18,024 bases of DNA from Desulfovibrio sp. (lineage in GTDB: Bacteria; Desulfobacterota; Desulfovibrionia; Desulfovibrionales; Desulfovibrionaceae), in assembly GCA_020217165.1 (NCBI GenBank), contig JAIWOE010000062.1, positions 1-18,024 of the forward strand, read 5' to 3'. Position 1 is the first letter of the stretch. The number at the start of each line of letters is the position of its first letter. Made by a program: the position numbers and the translations under genes. The notes beneath the pieces are model-generated. The model saw nothing but the letters and a program-made list of their open reading frames with translations, made no database searches and was not told the DNA's origin. Below are positions 7,885 through 14,260 of the stretch, in pieces.

Positions 7885-7910
7885 ATACATAGCACCTCGG
7901 AGTGTACGCC

Positions 7911-9041
7911 GTGCGTTTCGTCTTCTTTTTCCGTCCCTTGGCCCTCCTGGTCATGGCAATGTTGCTGCAGACGGCCGCGGCTCAGGCCGGGACGCGCCAG
8001 ATCACCGATGCCCTGGGTCGGACGGTGGAGGTGCCCCGGGACGTCCGCCACGTCATCGCCTCGGGGTCCGGTTGTCTGCGGCTGCTGACGTATCTGCAGG
8101 GGCAGGACCGCATCGTGGGGGTGGATGATATCGAGGTCCGCCGCCGGCAGTTCGACGCCCGACCCTATGCCCTGGCCAATCCACAGTTCAAGGATTTCCC
8201 AGTCTTCGGTGAGTTCCGCGGTTTTGACCGGCCCGAACAGATTTTGATGCTGAATCCGCAGCCCCAGGTGATCTTCAAGGTCCACAACGCCGGGTTGGGC
8301 ACGGACCCCGAAGAGCTGCAGGCCAAGACGGGCATTCCCGTGGTGGTGGTGGAGTACGGCAACCTGGGCGCCAATCGTGCGGCATTCTATGCCACCCTGC
8401 GGCTCATGGGCGAGGTGCTGGGCCTGCAGCCCCGGGCCGAGGCTGTGGTGGCGTTCTTCGAGACGCGCATTGCCGACCTGCAGGCCCGGGTCAAGGACGT
8501 GCCGGATGCGGCGCGGCCATCGGTGTTCGTGGGGGGCATCGCCTCCCGCGGGCCGCACGGGTTCCAGTCCACGGAGCCGGAGTATCCGCCCTTTGCCTTT
8601 GTCCAGGCGCGCAACTTGGCTGCCGGCGAGAAGGGGTCCCAGGGGGCGCAAGGGGCCGGGGGAGTGGTGGAGGTGGCCAAGGAACAGATTGTGGCCTGGA
8701 ATCCCGACGTGCTGTTTCTGGACCTTTCCACCCTGCAGCTGGGCGATGCCGCCGGCGGCCTGCATGAGCTCAAGACAGATCCCGCCTACCAGACCCTCAC
8801 GGCCGTGCAACAGGGCAGGGTATATGGCGTGCTGCCGTACAACTGGTACAACCAGAATTTCGGTTCCATCCTGGCCAATGCGTACTTCATCGGCTCCCTG
8901 CTATATCCGGACCGCTTTGCCGACGTGGACCCCGCCGAGGAAGCCGATGCCATCTACACATTTCTGGTGGATAAGCCGGTCTTTGCGGACATGAACGCCC
9001 TGTTCGGCAATCGCGCCTTCATTCCCATTCCCCTGCGGTAA
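7911..9041 (+). CDS. Iron-type ABC transporter substrate-binding protein
   Basis: A 376-residue periplasmic protein of the FhuD/BtuF-like class (Peripla_BP_2). A signal peptide runs to about residue 26 (hydrophobic FVFFFRPLALLVMAMLL, then AQA|G). The mature protein opens with ITDALGRTVEVPRDVRHVI, the classic start of this family, followed by GVDDIE, VVVVEYGNL and WNPDVLFLDLS. Family members bind ferric siderophores, haem, cobalamin or metal chelates and deliver them to a FecCD-type permease; the ligand cannot be told from sequence. I prefer GTG at 7911, which has CGGAG eight bases upstream, over GTG at 7902, which overlaps that site. It heads an operon with the permease 4 bases downstream. 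Confidence 0.85.
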   Translation: MRFVFFFRPLALLVMAMLLQTAAAQAGTRQITDALGRTVEVPRDVRHVIASGSGCLRLLTYLQGQDRIVGVDDIEVRRRQFDARPYALANPQFKDFPVFGEFRGFDRPEQILMLNPQPQVIFKVHNAGLGTDPEELQAKTGIPVVVVEYGNLGANRAAFYATLRLMGEVLGLQPRAEAVVAFFETRIADLQARVKDVPDAARPSVFVGGIASRGPHGFQSTEPEYPPFAFVQARNLAAGEKGSQGAQGAGGVVEVAKEQIVAWNPDVLFLDLSTLQLGDAAGGLHELKTDPAYQTLTAVQQGRVYGVLPYNWYNQNFGSILANAYFIGSLLYPDRFADVDPAEEADAIYTFLVDKPVFADMNALFGNRAFIPIPLR

Positions 9042-9045
9042 CGGC

Positions 9046-10113
9046 ATGATGCAGCGTCCTGCCGCCGGCACGGCCGCGGAGTACCGCCGGCATCTCGGCA
9101 GAAAAATCCTGGTGCTGGCCGGACTGGCCCTGGCGGTGCTGGCCATGCTGGCCGTGTCCGTGGCGGTGGGGGCGGCCACCCTGCCCCTGGGGGAGGTGGT
9201 GCGCAGCCTGCTGGGGCTGGAGGTGCCGCGTCAGGTGGAGGTGATCGTCTGGAATATCCGCCTGCCCCAGGCCGTGGCCTGTCTGGTGGCGGGGTGCGGC
9301 CTGGCGGCGGCCGGGGCGGCCATGCAATCCATCCTCCGCAACCCCCTGGGGTCGCCCTTCACCCTGGGCATATCCCATGCCGCAGCCTTTGGAGCGGCGT
9401 TGTCCGTGATGTTTCTGGGTGGCGGAATGATGACCTCTAAGGGTGCCATCGCCATCACCAACCCCTGGCTCACCACCGCGGCGGCCTTTGCCTGCAGCCT
9501 GGCGGCGGCGGGTGTCATCGTGGCCATTTCCAGGCTGCGGGGGGCCTCGCCGGAGGTGATGGTGCTCACCGGGGTGGCCCTGGGGGCCCTGTTCACCGCC
9601 GGCACCATGCTGCTGCAATATTTTGCCGACGACGTGCAGCTGGCGGCCATGGTGTTCTGGACTTTTGGCGACGCTGCCCGGGCCTCCTGGAGGGATTGCG
9701 CCGTCATGGCCGGGGTCACGGGAGCAGTGCTGCTCTTCTTCCTGGCCAGCAGCTGGCAGTACAATGCCATCGACGCCGGTGACGAGACGGCTCGCGGCCT
9801 GGGCGTTCGCGTGGGGCGCGTGCGCATGGCGGGCATGCTGGCGGCCTCCCTGGCCACGGCGGTCATCATTTCGCTCCTGGGCGTCATCGGGTTCGTGGGG
9901 CTGGTGGCGCCGCACATGGTGCGGCGCGTCATCGGCGCGGATCATCGATTCCTGCTGCCCGGCGCTGCCCTGACCGGCGGACTGCTGCTCCAGGCCTCGG
10001 ACACCGCGGCCCGGCTGATGCTGGCGCCGCACGTGCTGCCGGTTTCTGTCCTCACGGCGTTTCTGGGCGCGCCTGCGTTCCTGGCCCTCATCCTTGGGAG
10101 GAGAATGTCATGA
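9046..10113 (+). CDS. FecCD-type ABC transporter permease
   Basis: A 355-residue integral membrane protein with about ten hydrophobic segments. It matches the FecCD/BtuC family: RLPQAVACLVAGCGLAAAGA, MQSILRNPLGSPFTLGIS, and the C-terminal GVIGFVGLVAPHMVRRVIG with DHRFLLPGAALTGG. The GLVAPHMVR loop contacts the ATPase. As a homodimer it forms the channel for siderophore-, haem- or cobalamin-type ligands delivered by the upstream binding protein. The start may be either of two adjacent ATGs, 9046 or 9049. The stop overlaps the ATPase start (ATGA), as expected for subunits made in fixed ratio. Confidence 0.9.
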   Translation: MMQRPAAGTAAEYRRHLGRKILVLAGLALAVLAMLAVSVAVGAATLPLGEVVRSLLGLEVPRQVEVIVWNIRLPQAVACLVAGCGLAAAGAAMQSILRNPLGSPFTLGISHAAAFGAALSVMFLGGGMMTSKGAIAITNPWLTTAAAFACSLAAAGVIVAISRLRGASPEVMVLTGVALGALFTAGTMLLQYFADDVQLAAMVFWTFGDAARASWRDCAVMAGVTGAVLLFFLASSWQYNAIDAGDETARGLGVRVGRVRMAGMLAASLATAVIISLLGVIGFVGLVAPHMVRRVIGADHRFLLPGAALTGGLLLQASDTAARLMLAPHVLPVSVLTAFLGAPAFLALILGRRMS

Positions 10114-10865
10114 TTGTTCAAGCAGATGCCGTCTCGTTCTCCTATGCAGGGCGTCCCGTGCTGCGGGAGGTGTCTTTCCACGCCGCCCCTGGCGAGCTGG
10201 TGGCCATCCTGGGACCCAACGGCGCCGGCAAGACCACACTGCTCAAGTGCATCAATGCCATGCATCGGCCCCTTGCCGGCACCGTGCTGGTGGAGGACGG
10301 CAACGTGCTGCGCATGACGCCGGCGGAGGTGGCCCGGCGGGTGGGCTACGTGGCCCAGCGTTCGGACACGGCGCGGCTGACGGTGTTCGACGCCGTGCTC
10401 CTGGGCCGGCTGCCTCACCTGCGCTGGAAGGCCGGGCCGCGGGATCTGCAGCTGGTGGAAGCCGTGCTGGCCCGCCTGCGCCTGGGCGGCATGGCCCTCC
10501 GCCACATCGACACCCTGAGCGGGGGCGAGCTGCAGCAGGTGTGCGTGGCCAGGGCCCTGGTACAGGAGCCGCGCCTGCTGTTGCTGGACGAGCCCACCAG
10601 TTCTTTGGATTTGAAAAACCAGCTGGAGGTGCTGCGTCTGGTGCGCCGTGCCGTGGATGAAGGCCAGGTGGCGGCGGTGATGACCATGCACGACCTGAAC
10701 GCCGCCCTGCGTTTTGCAGACAAGGCCGTGCTGCTCAAGGAAGGCCGGGTGCTGGCGGCCATGGCCGTGCAGGATATCACCGCCGAGGTGGTGGAGGCCG
10801 TGTACGGCGTGCCCGTTCTCATCCATCAGGTGAACGGGGTGCCGCTGGTGGCGCCCTGTCTGTGA
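10110..10865 (+). CDS. ABC transporter ATPase (FepC/BtuD-like)
   Basis: A 251-residue nucleotide-binding subunit with all core motifs: Walker A GPNGAGKT (35-42), signature LSGGE (136-140), Walker B LLLLDEP (156-162) and switch His194 in MTMHDLNAAL. The order and spacing fit the iron/cobalamin importer class. It energises uptake through the overlapping permease gene. No extra C-terminal regulatory domain is present. It is followed by the FmdE-domain gene after a short gap, so the operon has four genes. Confidence 0.93.
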   Translation: MIVQADAVSFSYAGRPVLREVSFHAAPGELVAILGPNGAGKTTLLKCINAMHRPLAGTVLVEDGNVLRMTPAEVARRVGYVAQRSDTARLTVFDAVLLGRLPHLRWKAGPRDLQLVEAVLARLRLGGMALRHIDTLSGGELQQVCVARALVQEPRLLLLDEPTSSLDLKNQLEVLRLVRRAVDEGQVAAVMTMHDLNAALRFADKAVLLKEGRVLAAMAVQDITAEVVEAVYGVPVLIHQVNGVPLVAPCL

Positions 10866-10894
10866 TGTTCATGTCTGTTCAGGAGGTCGTATCC

Positions 10895-11503
10895 ATGTCT
10901 TGCTCCATTCCGCAGGAAACCATTGACCAATGCATCGCATTCCACGGGCACAGCTGCCCGGGGCTGACCATCGGCATCCGCGCTGCGGAATATGCCCGGA
11001 CGCGTTTGAATCAGGATGGGGGGGCGGAGCTGGTCTGCGTGACGGAAACCGACATGTGCGGGGTGGATGCCATCCAGTTCCTCACCGGGTGCACCGTGGG
11101 CAAGGGGAACATGATCCACCGTGATTACGGGAAGATGGCGTTCTCATTTTTCGATCGGCGCACGGGGGAGGGCGTGCGGCTGCTGCTGCGGCCTGAATCC
11201 CGGCAGGATATCGATGCGGCCCTGGCCCCGCGCCAACGCGCCCTGGACGAGCAATACACCCCCGAAGGGGCCGCCGCCGTGGCTGTCTTGCGCCAGCAGC
11301 TGCAGGACCGCTTCATGACCTTGCCCCTGGACGCCATGTTCGAGGCCCAGCCCCTGCAGCAGGGACCACCGCGTCCGGCCAAGATCCTGGAAAGCTTGAC
11401 CTGCGAGGCCTGCGGGGAAAAGACCATGGAGTCCCGCACCCGGCGGTTTGCCGGGCAGACCCTGTGCATCCCGTGCTTCCAGGCGCGGGAACAGAAGATC
11501 TGA
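10895..11503 (+). CDS. FmdE-domain protein with C-terminal zinc ribbon
   Basis: A 202-residue cytoplasmic protein. The FmdE family core is clear: FHGHSCPGLTIGIRA from residue 16, then TETDMCGVDAIQFLTGCTVG and KGNMIHRDYGK. His17, His19, Cys21, Cys55 and Cys66 are candidate metal ligands. The C-terminus has a zinc ribbon with Cys170, Cys173, Cys191 and Cys194 (CEAC...CIPC). FmdE was named from a molybdenum formylmethanofuran dehydrogenase operon, but most family members lie elsewhere and their role is unsettled. Position at the end of a metal-chelate importer operon suggests handling of the imported metal or cofactor. I prefer ATG at 10895 (AGGAGG with eight-base spacing) over the upstream ATG at 10862. 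Confidence 0.85.
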   Translation: MSCSIPQETIDQCIAFHGHSCPGLTIGIRAAEYARTRLNQDGGAELVCVTETDMCGVDAIQFLTGCTVGKGNMIHRDYGKMAFSFFDRRTGEGVRLLLRPESRQDIDAALAPRQRALDEQYTPEGAAAVAVLRQQLQDRFMTLPLDAMFEAQPLQQGPPRPAKILESLTCEACGEKTMESRTRRFAGQTLCIPCFQAREQKI

Positions 11504-11529
11504 TGCTCCTTTTACAGAATTGATGGGCA

Positions 11530-11554
11530 GCGGGGGAGGGCAATGCTCCCCCGC
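11530..11554. terminator. Strong hairpin between convergent genes
   Basis: GCGGGGGAG (11530-11538) pairs perfectly with CTCCCCCGC (11546-11554) around a seven-base loop. It lies between the FmdE gene and feoA, which converge, so it could stop transcription from both sides. Neither side has a clear T-run, so factor-independent activity is uncertain. Confidence 0.5.
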
Positions 11555-11571
11555 GCCAGTTCCGGGGCGGC

Positions 11572-11901
11572 TCAACGCGTGGCCGACTCGGGAAGTTCCA
11601 CGACGATGCGGTCAGCCTCTTCCTTGCGCAGCGCCACAAAATATCCGCCAATGCGGACCTCAATGGGGTCCCCCAGGGTGGCCACGCGCACCACTTCCAC
11701 TTCCGCCCCAGGCAAAAATCCCAGGTCCAGGAGCCGTTGGCGCACGGCGCCGCTGGCGCGATGCCGTCGTACCCGGCAGCAGCAGCCGTGGGGGGCGTGA
11801 CGCAGGGTCAGGCCGGGGGCAGCGTCGTGTGGGCAGCCGCAGTGTGTCTCTGCGGCGGGGTGCTGGCCGCGGCGCCGTTTTCCAAACCGATTCCCGAGCA
11901 T
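11572..11901 (-). CDS. feoA: FeoA-domain protein
   Basis: A 109-residue protein. The C-terminal ~75 residues are a FeoA/SH3-like domain: [34 protein letters not shown], then [24 protein letters not shown]. FeoA is a small cytoplasmic partner of the ferrous-iron transporter FeoB; no feoB is in this window. The first ~30 residues form a Cys/His-containing extension (ETHCGCPH) that ordinary FeoA proteins lack. With HGCCC in the domain itself, this gives six cysteines. The start at 11901 is set by GGAGG with four-base spacing on the minus strand; a longer frame upstream would run through the promoter. The Fur-type site at its promoter suggests repression under iron-replete conditions. Confidence 0.85.
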   Translation of the reverse strand: MLGNRFGKRRRGQHPAAETHCGCPHDAAPGLTLRHAPHGCCCRVRRHRASGAVRQRLLDLGFLPGAEVEVVRVATLGDPIEVRIGGYFVALRKEEADRIVVELPESATR

Positions 11902-11944
11902 GGTGCCTCCGAAAAAATTCCAGAAAGATATGGTTGACGAAATG

Positions 11945-11973
11945 ATGATAATGAAATTAATTCTCGGGGTCAA
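11945..11973 (-). promoter_or_regulatory. feoA promoter with Fur box in the spacer
   Basis: On the minus strand TTGACC (11968-11973), a 17-base spacer and TATCAT (11945-11950) form a near-consensus promoter. GATAATGAAATTAATTCTC (plus strand, 11947-11965) matches the 19-bp Fur consensus at 15 of 19 positions and fills the spacer. A bound repressor would block RNA polymerase. Confidence 0.7.
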
Positions 11974-12040
11974 CGGAAGGGTGGACGTCTTCGGGTGTCG
12001 GCCCGCTGGGAAACGGAGCGAAAAGTCACGCGCCTTTTAG

Positions 12041-12069
12041 TTGACAATGAAATTCAGTATCGGTAAAAA
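12041..12069 (+). promoter_or_regulatory. Iron-responsive promoter with Fur box in the spacer
   Basis: A consensus TTGACA (12041-12046), a 17-base spacer and TAAAAA (12064-12069) precede the small exported-protein gene. GACAATGAAATTCAGTATC (12043-12061) matches the 19-bp Fur consensus at 15 of 19 positions. It shares the GAyAATGAAATT core with the feoA site about 100 bases away. Confidence 0.7.
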
Positions 12070-12070
12070 C

Positions 12071-12127
12071 CCCCTCATGCCGCCATGGTGGCAGTGCGAG
12101 AGGGGCAAGGCGGCGACGTTGCCGCCT
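12071..12127 (+). other. Structured 5' untranslated leader
   Basis: Downstream of the predicted start (~12076) are two hairpins. One pairs CCCCTC (12071-12076) with GAGGGG (12100-12105) around a GCC...GGC inner stem. The other pairs AGGCGGC (12108-12114) with GCCGCCT (12121-12127). They precede a perfect AAAGGAGG site at 12171-12178. A role in mRNA stability is possible. No known riboswitch was recognised. Confidence 0.35.
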
Positions 12128-12184
12128 CGGCCGCGCCCACGGGGGGCGGGCCGGTGCCGTGTTCGATCTTAAAGGAGGGAACCC

Positions 12185-12499
12185 ATGCGGGTCTTGTTGT
12201 CCATGTTGTTCTGCGTTGCGTTGCTGTGCTCGGCCTCCCTGGCCTTTGCCCACACCCCCTTGTGCTCGTGCTTTGACAACGGTGACGGCACGGTGATGTG
12301 CGAGGGTGGCTTCTCCGACGGCTCCTCGGCCTCGGGCGTGAAGATGGTGGTGAAGGACGCTTCCGGCGCGGTGCTGGAAGAAGGCACGATGAGCGAAGTG
12401 AGCGAATTCACCTTCAAAAAGCCCGCGGGCGATTTCACCGTGCACTTTGAGGCCGGCGAAGGGCATGCCATCATCATCAAGGGCTCGGACATCAAATAA
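12185..12499 (+). CDS. Small exported protein, NikL-like
   Basis: A 104-residue protein. The signal peptide is clear (MRVLLSMLFCVALLCSASLA, cleaved after AFA). The predicted mature form starts HTPLCSCFDNGDGTVMCEG. An N-terminal His and three closely placed Cys could bind metal or form a disulfide. The rest looks like a small beta-sandwich (VKMVVKDASGAVLEEG, FTVHFEAGEGHAIII). It resembles the short periplasmic NikL-type proteins found next to DUF4198/NikK proteins in nickel or cobalt uptake loci, but no NikMNQO transporter is present here. The perfect Shine-Dalgarno and the Fur-type promoter suggest abundant expression under iron limitation. The function of the family is not settled. Confidence 0.75.
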   Translation: MRVLLSMLFCVALLCSASLAFAHTPLCSCFDNGDGTVMCEGGFSDGSSASGVKMVVKDASGAVLEEGTMSEVSEFTFKKPAGDFTVHFEAGEGHAIIIKGSDIK

Positions 12500-12554
12500 T
12501 TTTTTTTGCAGCATGAATGAGAAAGAAAGTCACAGTCAAAATCGAGGAGGATGC

Positions 12555-13379
12555 ATGTTGCGGCGCATGATGCTGGCTCTCGTGCTGGCCCTGGCCATTC
12601 CCGCCACGGCCCAGGCCCATTTTCAAATGCTGTACACCCCCGAAATCGCCCTGAACGAGGGCGGTGAGATGGTCCTGAAGATCGTCTTCACCCACCCCTT
12701 CGACGCTGGCCACACCATGGACATGGGCCCGGTGCAGGAGTTCTACGTGCTGCAGCAGCGTGGTTCTGAAGGCGAGCCCAAAAAGGTGGACCTGAAGCAG
12801 TACCTCAAGGAAATCAAATGGAAAGGTCACAGCAACGCCGCTGTGGCGTATGAGGCCGTGCTGCCCAAGACGGTGGTGCGCTCCATGGGCGACTATGTGT
12901 TCGTCCTCGTGCCGTCCCCCTACCTGGAAAAAGAGGAAGACGCCTACATCCAGCAGATCACCAAGCTGGTGGTCAACGTGGGTGGCGTTCCCGGCAACTG
13001 GTCGGCTCCCGTGGGTCTGCCGGCGGAAATCATCCCCTTTGACAAGCCGTATGCCAACTGGGCCGGTGGCGTGTTCCGCGGCCAGGTGCTTTCCGAAGGC
13101 AAGCCTGTGGAACACGCCGAGCTGGAAGTGGAATACCTGAACCATGAGCCGGACATGAAGGCCAACACGTTCAAGGAACAGGCCGCCGTGACGGCTCCCC
13201 ATGACAGCATGATGACCATGGGTGTTCTGGCCAATGCCCAGGGTGAGTTCACCATCGGCCTGGCCAAGGCCGGCTGGTGGGGCGTGTGCGCCTTGGGCGC
13301 CGGTCCTGAAAAGGAATACCAGGGCAAGGAACTGTCCCAGGATGCCGTGATCTGGGTCAAAGCGTTTGAAATGAAGTAA
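12555..13379 (+). CDS. DUF4198 (NikK-like) periplasmic protein
   Basis: A 274-residue exported protein. The signal peptide MLRRMMLALVLALAIPATAQA is cleaved before HFQMLYTPE, so the mature protein starts with His. DUF4198 features follow: an N-terminal beta-sandwich (EMVLKIVFTHPFDAGHTMDMG) with further His and Met, then a second sandwich (FRGQVLSEGKPVEHAELEVE) and a tail with GEFTIGLAKAGWWGVCALG. Family members are periplasmic and often sit with Ni/Co transport genes, where a metal-binding role has been proposed. Here the neighbours and the shared Fur-type promoter point to iron. GAGGAGG (12544-12550) lies four bases before ATG 12555. It is probably co-transcribed with the small exported-protein gene 55 bases upstream. 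Confidence 0.8.
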   Translation: MLRRMMLALVLALAIPATAQAHFQMLYTPEIALNEGGEMVLKIVFTHPFDAGHTMDMGPVQEFYVLQQRGSEGEPKKVDLKQYLKEIKWKGHSNAAVAYEAVLPKTVVRSMGDYVFVLVPSPYLEKEEDAYIQQITKLVVNVGGVPGNWSAPVGLPAEIIPFDKPYANWAGGVFRGQVLSEGKPVEHAELEVEYLNHEPDMKANTFKEQAAVTAPHDSMMTMGVLANAQGEFTIGLAKAGWWGVCALGAGPEKEYQGKELSQDAVIWVKAFEMK

Positions 13380-13397
13380 TTGTCCCGTGAGTCAGAG

Positions 13398-13443
13398 CGC
13401 CCCCGTTGCCCGGGCTCATGCGGGCGGCCGGGGCGTTCTTCTT
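13398..13443 (+). terminator. Rho-independent-like terminator after the DUF4198 gene
   Basis: CGCCCC (13398-13403) pairs with GGGGCG (13430-13435), with an inner GCCCG/CGGGC stem and an eight-base loop, followed by TTCTTCTT. It separates the exported-protein unit from the HD-GYP gene, whose own promoter was not found. Confidence 0.5.
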
Positions 13444-13501
13444 CCCTGCATCGGAATGCGCATGGCCAGTGCAGGCGTTCGCAGCCCAAGGAAACGCTGC
13501 C

Positions 13502-14260
13502 ATGTTATACGATAAGTTCTTGTACTTGCTGGATATTGGGGAGTTGGCCGCCCCGCCCTGCAAGTGCACCTGCACCTCCATTCACCAGTTTGCCGAGGCA
13601 CTGGGCTGCGCCATCGACGCCAAAGACCATCACACCCGTTGCCATTCGGAACAGGTGGCCGTGCTGGCCTACGCCCTGGCCCTGGAGCACGGCGCTACCC
13701 GGGAAGTCGCCAGCGCCATCCACATAGCCGGACATTTGCACGATCTGGGAAAAATTGCCGTTCCCGACCATATTCTGCTAAAACAAGGTCCCCTCACCCC
13801 TGAGGAGTGGGCGGTGATGAAACTTCATCCCGAAGTGGGGGCCCGCATCGTGGCCCCGGTAAAGGCCTTGAATGAGGAGCAGGGGATTGCGGACATGATT
13901 CTGCACCATCACGAACGCTTTGATGGCCAGGGTTATCCTCACGGCCTGGCCGGGGAGCACATCCCCTTTGGCGCGCGGGTGCTGGCTGTGGCGGATTGCG
14001 TCTCGGCCATGATGCAGGATCGGCCTTACCGCCACGGCGCCTCCCTGCTGGACGCCGCCCAGGAAGTGCGCACCCAGGCCGGCCGGCAGTTTGATCCCGA
14101 TGTGGCCCTGTGTTTCCACAACATCGTCAGTGTGTTCAAACGGCAGACCCCGCGCTGGGACGATTCGGATTTCTTTCTCCATCTTGCCTGTAGGCACGCC
14201 TGCCGCGAGGAACAGCGCGGACAGAACGGGCAGGCTGGCCACGCCGAGGAGGCTGCATGA
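13502..14260 (+). CDS. HD-GYP domain protein, putative cyclic-di-GMP phosphodiesterase
   Basis: A 252-residue cytoplasmic protein that is nearly all catalytic domain. It has TRCHSEQV (metal-ligand His48), HLHDLGK (His80-Asp81), the HHHERFDGQGYP motif (135-146) and VADCVSAMMQDRPYR. These are the conserved HD-GYP signatures for cyclic-di-GMP hydrolysis at a di- or tri-iron centre. The short N-terminus carries CKCTC, an extra metal- or redox-capable Cys cluster, and no receiver or PAS domain. ATG 13502 has AAGGAAA about seven bases upstream. Its stop overlaps the start of the metal P-type ATPase (ATGA), so the two are translationally coupled. This pairing suggests it controls, or senses metal for, the ATPase system. 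Confidence 0.88.
   Translation: MLYDKFLYLLDIGELAAPPCKCTCTSIHQFAEALGCAIDAKDHHTRCHSEQVAVLAYALALEHGATREVASAIHIAGHLHDLGKIAVPDHILLKQGPLTPEEWAVMKLHPEVGARIVAPVKALNEEQGIADMILHHHERFDGQGYPHGLAGEHIPFGARVLAVADCVSAMMQDRPYRHGASLLDAAQEVRTQAGRQFDPDVALCFHNIVSVFKRQTPRWDDSDFFLHLACRHACREEQRGQNGQAGHAEEAA

Noticed and set aside
9019..10032. Long minus-strand open frame opposite the permease
   Set aside because: His/Gln/Arg-rich composition without motifs; the plus strand encodes a textbook FecCD permease.
12499..12508. Run of eight T after the small exported-protein gene, possible terminator
   Set aside because: No stable hairpin lies directly before it. The DUF4198 gene follows closely with no separate promoter, so read-through is more likely.
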